DNA of 55,683 bases from Candidatus Altimarinota bacterium (GTDB lineage Bacteria; Patescibacteriota; Gracilibacteria; UBA1369): assembly GCA_017994125.1 (NCBI GenBank), contig JAGOLJ010000001.1:1-55683 (forward strand), given 5' to 3'. A model generated the notes under the pieces. That model did no database searches. It was not told the DNA's origin and was given only the letters and a program-made list of their open reading frames with translations. This document shows, piece by piece, positions 1-8,208 of the stretch (within the stretch, counting starts at the first letter, position 1; every line of letters begins with the position of its first letter). The translations under genes and the position numbers were made by a program.

Positions 1-318
1 GCGGAAAAAGAAAATACCAAAACCGGTCCGGCTCCAATGCACTCATTTAATGAAAATGAAAACAACTGGTTTGAACAGGGTAGGGAACTGGATCAAAAAA
101 ATCTGCGCGAAGAACAGGAAAATCAGGCCTTCGTAGCCGCCTATCCGGATTGGTTTCCAAATGAGCCCAAACCCGCAAAACCAAGTCTCCTTTCCAGGGC
201 AGCAGGCTATTTAAAGAATCTAATCAATCCGGCGCCAAAAACAGCAGAAGAAAAAGAACTGGCCGACTTAAAAAAGTCCGTTCCCATGAAAAGCTTCATC
301 AGGAACCTGTTTGGATAA
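1..318 (+). CDS. Hypothetical protein, C-terminal part
   Basis: The reading frame is open from base 1. An ATG lies at 37, but twelve in-frame codons precede it with no stop, so the gene most likely begins before the window. What remains is about 105 charged residues rich in Asn, Glu and Lys, with a Pro/Ala/Lys stretch in the middle and a short amphipathic end finishing in Leu-Phe-Gly. I see no membrane segment, no signal peptide and no motif I recognise. It ends 44 nt before the 3' end of a tRNA-Leu on the other strand. Function unknown. Confidence 0.6.
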   Translation, partial: AEKENTKTGPAPMHSFNENENNWFEQGRELDQKNLREEQENQAFVAAYPDWFPNEPKPAKPSLLSRAAGYLKNLINPAPKTAEEKELADLKKSVPMKSFIRNLFG

Positions 319-361
319 ACTTTTTGGAACCGTTGACCCAAATCAGCCTTTTCATGTCTCT

Positions 362-447
362 TGGTGGGCGAGAGAGGACTTGAACCTCCACTCCATCACT
401 GGAATGCGATTTTGAGTCGCACGCGTCTGCCATTTCGCCACTCGCCC
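362..447 (-). tRNA. tRNA-Leu (anticodon CAA)
   Basis: Read on the minus strand this is an 86-nt class II tRNA. A 7-bp acceptor stem (GGGCGAG with CTCGCCC) is followed by discriminator A and an encoded CCA at 362-364. The anticodon arm is TGCGA, loop CTCAAAA, TCGCA, which gives anticodon CAA and decodes UUG. A long variable arm and a GTTCAAG T-loop are present. The D-arm (GTGGCGAAATGGCAGACGC) is almost identical to that of the tRNA-Leu(GAG) at 45450-45535. Confidence 0.96.
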
Positions 448-532
448 CTGTTTAAAGTCAATTTAACCCCGTAAAAGCGCAATTATTTTAAAAGCACTTT
501 CAAATTAAAACAAGACAAAGTATTCTAATGCC

Positions 533-1882
533 ATGAGTATATTTTGCGATCAAACCATAGCTGAATTCATAGGCGGCCGCGGAGGCGACGGGGCTGTCGC
601 CTTTAGACGTGAGAAATACGTGTCCAAAGGCGGACCAAATGGTGGCGATGGAGGCAAAGGGGGCAGTATTATTCTTATTGCCGATGAAAACATTAACACC
701 CTGGCCGATATCAACACCCAGAAACTGTATAAGGCTGAAGACGGCGGCAAAGGCCAAAAAAACAATATGCACGGCAAAGACGGACAGGATCTGATTGTAA
801 AAGTCCCTGCCGGCACACTCGTCCTTGATCCCCAAAATAATCAGAAGATTTTTGATCTCAAGACACATAACCAGCAGTTTGTAATAGTAAACGGTGGCAA
901 GGGCGGTTTTGGCAATGCGCATTTTAAAAGCAGTACGCATCAGGCTCCCAACTTCGCCGAACTTGGCGAAGAAGGTGAAAAAAAATCTATTATGCTGGAA
1001 CTGCAGCTGGTTGCTGATGTAGGTATTATCGGCTTTCCTTCAGCAGGTAAATCCACACTTATCAGCAGAATTTCCAATTCCAAACCAAAGATTGCCGATT
1101 ACCCCTTCACTACCCTGATTCCCAATCTGGGCGTTGTTTACATGGGCAAATTTGATAAAAGCAATTCCCAGTCATTTGTCGTGGCTGACATTCCGGGACT
1201 TATTGAGGGAGCGCACCTTGGCAAAGGGCTTGGTCACGAGTTTCTCCGCCATATAAGCCGGACAGAAGTCCTTGTACATTTGATTGATCCAACCAGAAAC
1301 GACCCGACCGACTACCACATTATTAATCAGGAACTCGCAAATTACGATCAACGCTTGGCAGAAAAAGAACAGCTAACAGTCATTAGCAAAGTCGACGCCA
1401 TTCTCCCCGAAGACCTTGAAGACTTTAAGAAAAGACTGTTTAAACTTCATCCTTCACTCAAAAAAAACACCCTCGAAATATCATCAGTAACTGGCCACGG
1501 CATTAAAGAGCTTGTTTATGCCATGTTTCAAAAAGTGTCTGCCTTCAGGGCAAATAGACAGGAAGCCTTAATTAAGGATCTTGATCAGAGCAAAGGAAAA
1601 GAACAGAAAGTTTTCAGACCACATCTTGAAAATCTCAAGTTCCAGGTAGTATTCAAAAGAACCAAACTTGAAGCAGCTTCAGGAAAAGAACGTAAAATTT
1701 TTGATGTTACGGGCAAGAGGATTGAACAGGTGGTAAAGATGACTGATATATCCAATCCCGAAGGCCTGGAAAGGATTTATCATTTCCTGAATAAAATGGG
1801 CATAAAAAATGAGCTCAAAACACTTGGTGCAATTCCGGGCGATAAAATCAGGATTGCCGGTAAAACCTTTTTAATGCGCTAA
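533..1882 (+). CDS. obgE: Obg family GTPase (ribosome assembly)
   Basis: Essential GTPase that acts on the large ribosomal subunit and links ribosome maturation to stress signalling. The Gly-rich Obg fold fills residues 1-160. The G domain follows: P-loop GFPSAGKS at 167-174, DIPG at 219-222, and SKVD at 285-288 in place of the usual NKxD. The last ~90 residues form an OCT domain, the C-terminal domain found in a subset of Obg proteins. At 449 aa it is full length. The start MSIFCDQ fits the family. No Shine-Dalgarno sequence precedes it. pth starts 2 nt after its stop, so the two are probably co-transcribed. Confidence 0.96.
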   Translation: MSIFCDQTIAEFIGGRGGDGAVAFRREKYVSKGGPNGGDGGKGGSIILIADENINTLADINTQKLYKAEDGGKGQKNNMHGKDGQDLIVKVPAGTLVLDPQNNQKIFDLKTHNQQFVIVNGGKGGFGNAHFKSSTHQAPNFAELGEEGEKKSIMLELQLVADVGIIGFPSAGKSTLISRISNSKPKIADYPFTTLIPNLGVVYMGKFDKSNSQSFVVADIPGLIEGAHLGKGLGHEFLRHISRTEVLVHLIDPTRNDPTDYHIINQELANYDQRLAEKEQLTVISKVDAILPEDLEDFKKRLFKLHPSLKKNTLEISSVTGHGIKELVYAMFQKVSAFRANRQEALIKDLDQSKGKEQKVFRPHLENLKFQVVFKRTKLEAASGKERKIFDVTGKRIEQVVKMTDISNPEGLERIYHFLNKMGIKNELKTLGAIPGDKIRIAGKTFLMR

Positions 1883-1884
1883 GA

Positions 1885-2457
1885 ATGAAATTAATCGCAG
1901 GACTTGGTAACCCCGGAAATGAATACGCAGGCAGTAAACACAATGTGGGTTTCATGACCCTGGACCTTTTACAAACCAGTCTGGAGGCAGATCCTTTCAA
2001 AAAAGAAAAAAAATTTAACGCGGAAATCTCCTTCGCGGAAGTCGCGGATGAGAAAATTGTCCTTTGCAAGCCCCAGACATACATGAATCTTTCCGGCGAA
2101 GCCGTTTTGGCAGTTTCACACTTCTATAAAATATCACCCAGAGACATACTGGTAATTTATGATGATCTTGATGTAGCTCTCGGCAAAATCCGCATACGCA
2201 AATCCGGAGGCTCCGGCACCCATAATGGAATGAAATCAGTGGTAGCTGCCATAGGCGAAGGATTTCCCCGGATCAGGGTAGGGATAGAAACGCGTGAAGC
2301 TCTACAGATATCCAGACAGGATGCTGCTTCTTACGTCTTATCTCCATTTCAAAAGGCCGATACCTCACTGCTTAAATCAGCTCTTGATTCGGCATCTCAG
2401 GCCGCTTTGCTCATTCTTGAAGGAAAAATCGACCAGGCCATGAATAAGTTCAATTGA
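1885..2457 (+). CDS. pth: Peptidyl-tRNA hydrolase
   Basis: Releases tRNA from peptidyl-tRNAs that drop off the ribosome. The bacterial Pth signature is clear: GLGNPG at 6-11, the catalytic His19 in KHNVGF, the YDDLD segment and the SGGSGTHNGMKS loop. At 190 aa it has the usual length. It starts 2 nt after obgE with no ribosome-binding site visible, so it is probably translated by coupling. It ends in TGA, one of several proofs that UGA is a stop codon in this genome. Confidence 0.96.
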   Translation: MKLIAGLGNPGNEYAGSKHNVGFMTLDLLQTSLEADPFKKEKKFNAEISFAEVADEKIVLCKPQTYMNLSGEAVLAVSHFYKISPRDILVIYDDLDVALGKIRIRKSGGSGTHNGMKSVVAAIGEGFPRIRVGIETREALQISRQDAASYVLSPFQKADTSLLKSALDSASQAALLILEGKIDQAMNKFN

Positions 2458-2524
2458 AATTCAGGTTGATTTTTTTAGTGATTTAATTTAGTTTTACACC
2501 GCTTTAAATAATAATCCCTTTAAC

Positions 2525-2839
2525 ATGTTCGCCGTAGTAGAAATTGCAGGTAAACAATACAAAGTATCTCCAAACGAGAAAATTGAAGTTGATCATCTTA
2601 ACGAAGAAGCTGGTGCCAAACTGAAATTCAACACCGTTTTAATGGTGGCAGAATCAGATAAAGACGCTAAAATCGGCCAGCCATATGTCGAAGGAGCCGT
2701 TGTAGAAGCAAAAGTAATCGAAGACACCAAAGGTGAAAAAATCAGGGTTTTCAAGTTTATCGCCAAGAAACGCCACAGCAAAGCCCAAGGCCATCGCCAG
2801 CAATACACGGTTATTGAGATTACAGGAATTAGCGCTTAA
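2525..2839 (+). CDS. rplU: 50S ribosomal protein L21
   Basis: Large-subunit protein that binds 23S rRNA. The start MFAVVEIAGKQYKV and the end KRHSKAQGHRQQYTVIEITGI are diagnostic, and 104 aa is the normal size. The common bacterial order is rplU-rpmA-obgE; here rplU follows obgE-pth and no rpmA (L27) gene is next to it. The last 11 nt overlap the end of the convergent pseudouridine synthase gene. The AT-rich 67-nt leader has no clear promoter and no Shine-Dalgarno sequence. Confidence 0.96.
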   Translation: MFAVVEIAGKQYKVSPNEKIEVDHLNEEAGAKLKFNTVLMVAESDKDAKIGQPYVEGAVVEAKVIEDTKGEKIRVFKFIAKKRHSKAQGHRQQYTVIEITGISA

Positions 2840-3794
2840 ATTTACCGTTTATCTCACGCAGCTTTTTAATAACCAGTTCCAGATCCTCTGGCAAGTTTGA
2901 TTTTAAGTGAATATCCTCCCCTGATGAAGGCTGCCTGAATTCAACTTCAGCCGCATGAAGGAACTGCCGTTCCAGCCCGAATTCTTCCTTAAACAGTTTA
3001 TTGATTTTATCATTGCCATACAGCGGATCGCCAACAACAGGATATTTTATCGAGGCAAAATGCACTCTGATTTGATGAGTTCTTCCAGTTAAAATACGAA
3101 CCTTTACCAGAGTGAAATCACCAATATATTCCTGAACCTCATAGGCAGATATCGCATTCCTACCAGCCTGGAGCGATGTTACCGCCATTTTTTTACGATC
3201 ACTGGAAGATCTGCCAACTGGAGCTTCAATTACCCCTTTCAGTGGCTCAAGATGGCCAACCAGCAAAGCCATGTAATATTTCTGGACAGTTCTTCCGCTA
3301 AACTGCTCGGACAGGTTCAAATGCGCCTTATTATTTTTTGCAACAATTAAAAGTCCTGAAGTGTCTTTATCAAGCCTGTGAACTATACCCGGCCGGATCA
3401 CTCCATTGATCTGGCTAAGCTTACCACCAGCATGAAACAGTAACGCATTAACCAGACTGTCCTCAATATGCTTACCTCCAGTGCCCGCATGAACAACAAT
3501 GCCAGCTTGCTTATCGATAACCATCAAATCATCATCCTCGTAAACAGTTTTAAGCGGTATATTAACAGGCTTAACCTCAAGATCCTTTACGGGGGGAAAA
3601 GCTATATAAACCCTGTCATTTTCCTTAATCTTATACCCCGCTTTAGCAATCCGGTTATTAACACTAACCAGCCCATCCTGGATAACTAATTGAAAATACT
3701 GCCTTGAATACTCGGGGAAGTGTTGTATTAAAAATTTATCCAATCTAATGCCTTTATCGCTGACCGAAGCCGAAATAAGTTTACCTTGGTTCAT
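2829..3794 (-). CDS. RluA/RluD family 23S rRNA pseudouridine synthase
   Basis: Converts uridines in 23S rRNA to pseudouridine. An N-terminal S4 RNA-binding domain (about residues 15-70) precedes the catalytic domain. The motif HRLDKDTSG lies at 139-147, with Asp142 as the expected catalytic residue, followed by LLIVAKN. A later TGRTHQIRVH segment is also typical. At 321 aa it has the length of RluD/RluC-type enzymes. The target uridines (1911/1915/1917 for RluD) cannot be told from sequence, so I leave the symbol empty. It overlaps rplU tail to tail by 11 nt. Confidence 0.9.
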   Translation of the reverse strand: MNQGKLISASVSDKGIRLDKFLIQHFPEYSRQYFQLVIQDGLVSVNNRIAKAGYKIKENDRVYIAFPPVKDLEVKPVNIPLKTVYEDDDLMVIDKQAGIVVHAGTGGKHIEDSLVNALLFHAGGKLSQINGVIRPGIVHRLDKDTSGLLIVAKNNKAHLNLSEQFSGRTVQKYYMALLVGHLEPLKGVIEAPVGRSSSDRKKMAVTSLQAGRNAISAYEVQEYIGDFTLVKVRILTGRTHQIRVHFASIKYPVVGDPLYGNDKINKLFKEEFGLERQFLHAAEVEFRQPSSGEDIHLKSNLPEDLELVIKKLREINGKFKR

Positions 3795-3852
3795 ATTAAC
3801 TTAAAATCTACATTACCAACTTACGACGATACTTTATTGCATATAATTAAAT

Positions 3853-3881
3853 TTGTAAAACCAGTGCTATTATTTTAGAAT
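3853..3881 (+). promoter_or_regulatory. Putative sigma70-type promoter of tyrS
   Basis: TTGTAA (3853-3858), 17-nt spacer, TAGAAT (3876-3881). Predicted transcription start near 3888, about 30 nt before the tyrS ATG at 3919, with no Shine-Dalgarno motif in between. Confidence 0.45.
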
Positions 3882-3918
3882 AACTATGTAAATTTACCTA
3901 CTTAAAAACCATTCCTAA

Positions 3919-5145
3919 ATGCCGACTAAAACAGATAAACAGAAAATCTTTGATATCCTAAATCGGGGAACTGTAGAAGTGCTCGTTAAGGCTGAACTGG
4001 AAAAAAAGCTTCTTTCTGGTAAAAAATTAACCATTAAATTCGGCATTGATCCTTCCGGTAAAGATCTTCATATCGGCCATATGGTACCAATCCGCAAACT
4101 TAAAGAGTTTCAGGATTTGGGCCATAAAATTGTTCTGCTTTTCGGCAATTTCACAGGACAAATCGGCGACCCCACCGGCAAAGCCGAAGCGCGTAAAATC
4201 AAAACCCAGGAACAGCTGGAAGAAAACGCCAAACATTACCTTTCGCAGGTAAAAAGACTCCTGGACATAAGTAAAATTGAGGTTGTCTGGAATGCAGACT
4301 GGCTGGGCAGGTTAAACTTTGCTGACATCATCAACCTTGCCTCAAATTTCACCGTTGCCCAAATGATGGAACGCGACATGTTTCAGGACAGGCTTAAAAA
4401 AGATCTTCCTATCCATGTGCATGAGTTTATGTACCCTTTAATGCAGGGATATGATTCAGTAGCCCTTAAAGCCGATGTTGAACTGGGCGGCACAGATCAG
4501 ACTTTTAATTTACTGGCCGGCCGGACTCTACAAAAAGCTTACGGACAGACCCCTCAGGACATCGTGACAGTACCGATCCTGGAAGGAACTGATGGCAAAA
4601 TCAAAATGGGTAAGAGTGAAAACAATTACATAGGCGTTAACGAATCCGCTAACGAAATATTTGGTAAAGTCATGTCTATCCCGGACAATCTCATCCTTAA
4701 ATACTTTGAGCTCGCAACCGACCTGCCCAAAAATGAAATCGAATCCCATCAAAAAGCGATGGCTGAAGGTGAAAATCCCCGTAATGTCAAAATTAAACTG
4801 GCACGTCATATTGTTTCCATCTACCACGATTCCAAAGCCGCACAGGAGGCCGAACAGGAGTTTATTAACGTCTTCAGCAAAAAAGCCGTTCCCACCGAAC
4901 TTCTTGAGGAAAAAGCCATTGCGGAATCTGAAATAAACATTGTACAATTACTTGCCAATATTGCCGCAACCAGTTCCAATAACGAATCCCGTCGACTAAT
5001 TGAACAGGGGGGTGTAAAAATAGACAACCAAAAAGTCTCAGATCCGACTCAAATTATAAAAATCAACAAAGGAATTGTTTTAAACGTAGGGAAGAAGAAG
5101 TTTTATAAAATAACCTGTAAACGGATCGATGCTCAAGAACAATAG
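3919..5145 (+). CDS. tyrS: Tyrosyl-tRNA synthetase
   Basis: Charges tRNA-Tyr with tyrosine. Class I signatures: HIGH at 51-54 inside KFGIDPSGKDLHIGH, and KMGKS at 229-233. A C-terminal S4 RNA-binding domain follows (about 335-405, containing NNESRRLIEQGGVKID). The spacing and the KFGIDPSG start match the TyrRS type 2 subfamily. At 408 aa it is full length. The last 17 nt overlap the start of the PocR-PAS gene in another frame, which suggests translational coupling. Confidence 0.95.
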   Translation: MPTKTDKQKIFDILNRGTVEVLVKAELEKKLLSGKKLTIKFGIDPSGKDLHIGHMVPIRKLKEFQDLGHKIVLLFGNFTGQIGDPTGKAEARKIKTQEQLEENAKHYLSQVKRLLDISKIEVVWNADWLGRLNFADIINLASNFTVAQMMERDMFQDRLKKDLPIHVHEFMYPLMQGYDSVALKADVELGGTDQTFNLLAGRTLQKAYGQTPQDIVTVPILEGTDGKIKMGKSENNYIGVNESANEIFGKVMSIPDNLILKYFELATDLPKNEIESHQKAMAEGENPRNVKIKLARHIVSIYHDSKAAQEAEQEFINVFSKKAVPTELLEEKAIAESEINIVQLLANIAATSSNNESRRLIEQGGVKIDNQKVSDPTQIIKINKGIVLNVGKKKFYKITCKRIDAQEQ

Positions 5146-6226
5146 GATTCATGATTATCTTTCTGACCGTACCCTGGAGAAAATCCTGGAAAGTTTTATA
5201 CGTTCCACCGGCATTAACCTGATCATCCGTGATACCAAAGGAGAACAAATTTCAACCTTATCAAACAATAGCCGGCTATGGCTGGAAATAATGAAAAACG
5301 GGCCAATCCGTGAACAAGCCTTTAATTCACTTAAAGAGAATATGGATAGTTCAATCCGTAGCGGACATATCCAGATTTTCAGCCGTTACATGGACACCCT
5401 TACCTTCATTGTCCCTATTTACATTGAAGGAAGAATAACAGCCTTTTTTATTAGCGGACTAAGCAGACTGGGTAACCCCAAAATCGAAGACTGCATTAAA
5501 GAGGCTCAAAAACTCAATCTTGAGCTCGACGATTTTCTAGAGATGTATCTTGAACTGCCGCTCGTAACCAAAGAAAAGTTTGAAGCTTCCGCCAACTTGT
5601 TAAAAGTAATATCAACAACCGTAACCACTCTCACCCGGGAAGAAAGCCACATTAAATCAAAAATCAGCCAGATTACCTCAATTAATGACTTTCTGAAACA
5701 GGAAGTTAAAAACAGCTCCAGGGAATTAAAACTCAGCGAGACGCGGTATTACAATCTGTTTAATAATATTAACGACGGAGCATATATCGCTGATATCAAT
5801 GGCATTTTACTCGATATCAATCTCGCTGGCGCCCGCATGATGGGCTATGAGCCTCATGAACTTATCGGACGGAATTTCAAAGAAGTTTACGTTAACCCTA
5901 AGGACCGCGAAGAACAGGTAACAAAAGTGGTATTAAAAAATGGCTACCTTCAGAACTATCATCCTTTCGTACAGCTAAAAAACGGTGGGAAAAAATATTT
6001 TGAAACAAACGCCATAGCTATCCGCAATGAACACGGAGAAATCGTCGGAATTCAGGGAATCTTCAGGGACATAAGCCACCGGCCACACGTTCCTGAATCC
6101 GAACCAGTCAAAACTGCCACCAGAGCCCACCGGATTATCAAACAAAGAACCACATCAGATGTCACTAAAAGTTCCATTATCAAGCCTGATCAGCACAACC
6201 AAAAAGCACCTCAACCGGCTAAATGA
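5129..6226 (+). CDS. PocR-like and PAS sensor protein without an output domain
   Basis: Likely a cytoplasmic sensory protein. Residues about 12-165 resemble a PocR ligand-binding domain (PF10114), ending in the GRITAFFISG strand, but the Cys residues usual in that family are missing (only Cys122 is present). A predicted coiled coil (165-203) leads to a PAS domain at about 203-316, with YYNLFNNINDGAYIAD at its start and GIQGIFRDIS at its end. A 45-residue basic tail follows. No kinase, GGDEF, EAL or DNA-binding domain is present, so it must act through a partner. Its start overlaps tyrS by 17 nt and its 3' end overlaps recG by 68 nt. The ligand is unknown. Confidence 0.7.
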   Translation: MLKNNRIHDYLSDRTLEKILESFIRSTGINLIIRDTKGEQISTLSNNSRLWLEIMKNGPIREQAFNSLKENMDSSIRSGHIQIFSRYMDTLTFIVPIYIEGRITAFFISGLSRLGNPKIEDCIKEAQKLNLELDDFLEMYLELPLVTKEKFEASANLLKVISTTVTTLTREESHIKSKISQITSINDFLKQEVKNSSRELKLSETRYYNLFNNINDGAYIADINGILLDINLAGARMMGYEPHELIGRNFKEVYVNPKDREEQVTKVVLKNGYLQNYHPFVQLKNGGKKYFETNAIAIRNEHGEIVGIQGIFRDISHRPHVPESEPVKTATRAHRIIKQRTTSDVTKSSIIKPDQHNQKAPQPAK

Positions 6227-8198
6227 ACTTGGTGTTAAAACTGTTCAGGACCTGCTTTTATTTTTTCCACGGTCTTATGAAGACCGCAGTGAATATACAC
6301 CGATTTCCAATCTAAAAATCGGAGAAGTAAACAATATTAAAGGCAGGATAAGTTCAATTTTCCATAAAAGATCAAGGAGCGGCAAACTACTCACCAGAGC
6401 CATTATTTCTGACAGCACGGGATCAGTTGAAGCTATCTGGTTCAACCAGCCCTTCCTTCAGCGCATTCTTCAAAAGGGGGAACCCATCATCCTTTCAGGG
6501 AAAGCCAAGATAAGCATGGGGAAAGTATCCCTTCCGAGCCCCGTTTACGAAGAAAAGAAATCCGAACAGACGCACATCGGACGCATTGTCCCCGTCTACC
6601 ATCAGACCGAAGGTATCACCTCCAAATGGATCAGGGATAAAATTAAACCTCTTATTAATGAATGGGTTAAAGAATTTCATGAATACCTTCCCGCTACTAT
6701 AATAAAAAAATACGAACTTATTGGTTATTCCGATGCAATCAGGGAAGCTCATTTCCCCACCAGTGAAGAATCACTAAAAAAAGCTAAAAAACGCCTAAGC
6801 TTCGATGAGCTTTTTCTCCTCCAGCTTAAAGCCCTTCAAAAGAAATGGTACTGGCAAAACATCGGGTTCCATGAGCAGAAGTCCATTCCGTTACATCCTA
6901 CTACAATCAGTTTTATAAAATCTCTTCCATTCGAACTTACAACTGCCCAAAAAAAATCTCTCAAGGAAATACTGGATGACCTGAATAAAAAATTTCCAAT
7001 GTCCCGTCTTTTACAGGGAGACGTTGGATCAGGCAAAACTATTGTCGCTGCGACTGCCATCTTAAATACAATACTGGCAGACTATCAAACCGTCTTAATG
7101 GCTCCCACCGAGATATTGGCAGTCCAGCACTACCACAGCCTTTTTAAGCTATTCAAAGATTATGGCTTCAACATCCAGTTTCTTTCAGGAAGCACACCGG
7201 ATCAGCAGAAAAAAGAAATCATCAATCAAATTAAAAACGGTAATGTTGATCTGATCATCGGTACACATGCACTCATCCAGGAAAATGTGTCTTTCAAAAA
7301 CCTTGGACTTGCCGTCATTGATGAACAGCACCGTTTTGGCGTAAAACAACGGGATATTCTTAAATCAAACAACAGTCCGCACCTTTTAAGCCTTTCAGCT
7401 ACACCAATTCCACGCACTTTAGCGATGACCATCTATGGCGACCAGGACCTTTCCATCATCGATGAACTGCCCAAAGGACGTCAGCAAATCATCACACGCA
7501 TAGTCCCCGAAAATAAGCGTCAAGACGCCTATAACTGGATTCACGAACAGATCATGCAGGGGAGACAGGCCTTTATTATCTGTCCCTTAATAGATGAATC
7601 TGATCTTTTAGAGTTGAAATCAGCCATCTCCGAATATGAACATTTACAGCAGGATATCTTTCCGGATCTCAAAATAGGGCTTCTTCACGGCAAAATGAAG
7701 GCTACCGAAAAAGATGAAATAATGGAATTGTTCAAAAATAACAAACTGAATATTTTAGTATCGACATCAGTAATCGAAGTTGGAATCGATGTTCCTAATG
7801 CCAGCATTATGGTAATTGAAGGTGCCGAAAGATTCGGACTATCTCAACTTCACCAGTTTCGTGGCCGTGTCGGCAGGGGAGAGCACCAAAGTTATTGCTT
7901 CCTGTTTACCAAAAATATTAATGATGATTCCAAGCTTAGGCTTCAGGCTATGGCCCAATATAGCAGCGGGTTTAAATTGGCAGAAATTGACTTGAGTATT
8001 CGCGGCCCGGGTGAGATATTTGGAGTAAAGCAGAGTGGTATACCTGACCTAAAAATGGCTTCATTGACAGATTCGGAAACCATCAGTGTCGCCAGGGAAG
8101 CTGCCCAGCAAATTATCAACGAAGATCCCGAACTAAAAAGCCATCCGGAACTTAACTCAAAACTGGGCGAACTATCTGAAATATACATCAAAGATTAA
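6159..8198 (+). CDS. recG: ATP-dependent DNA helicase RecG
   Basis: Branch-migration helicase that remodels stalled replication forks and Holliday junctions. The N-terminal wedge/OB region (about 1-150) is followed by the helicase domain: Walker A GDVGSGKT at 287-294, DEQH at 388-391, and the SATPIPRTL and QFRGRVGRG motifs. At 679 aa it is full length. The start at 6159 is supported because VPLSSL and VKTVQDLLLFFPRSYEDR match the normal RecG N-terminus, so the 68-nt out-of-frame overlap with the previous gene is probably real rather than a mis-called start. Confidence 0.96.
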   Translation: MSLKVPLSSLISTTKKHLNRLNELGVKTVQDLLLFFPRSYEDRSEYTPISNLKIGEVNNIKGRISSIFHKRSRSGKLLTRAIISDSTGSVEAIWFNQPFLQRILQKGEPIILSGKAKISMGKVSLPSPVYEEKKSEQTHIGRIVPVYHQTEGITSKWIRDKIKPLINEWVKEFHEYLPATIIKKYELIGYSDAIREAHFPTSEESLKKAKKRLSFDELFLLQLKALQKKWYWQNIGFHEQKSIPLHPTTISFIKSLPFELTTAQKKSLKEILDDLNKKFPMSRLLQGDVGSGKTIVAATAILNTILADYQTVLMAPTEILAVQHYHSLFKLFKDYGFNIQFLSGSTPDQQKKEIINQIKNGNVDLIIGTHALIQENVSFKNLGLAVIDEQHRFGVKQRDILKSNNSPHLLSLSATPIPRTLAMTIYGDQDLSIIDELPKGRQQIITRIVPENKRQDAYNWIHEQIMQGRQAFIICPLIDESDLLELKSAISEYEHLQQDIFPDLKIGLLHGKMKATEKDEIMELFKNNKLNILVSTSVIEVGIDVPNASIMVIEGAERFGLSQLHQFRGRVGRGEHQSYCFLFTKNINDDSKLRLQAMAQYSSGFKLAEIDLSIRGPGEIFGVKQSGIPDLKMASLTDSETISVAREAAQQIINEDPELKSHPELNSKLGELSEIYIKD

Positions 8199-8208
8199 TT
8201 AAAACATT

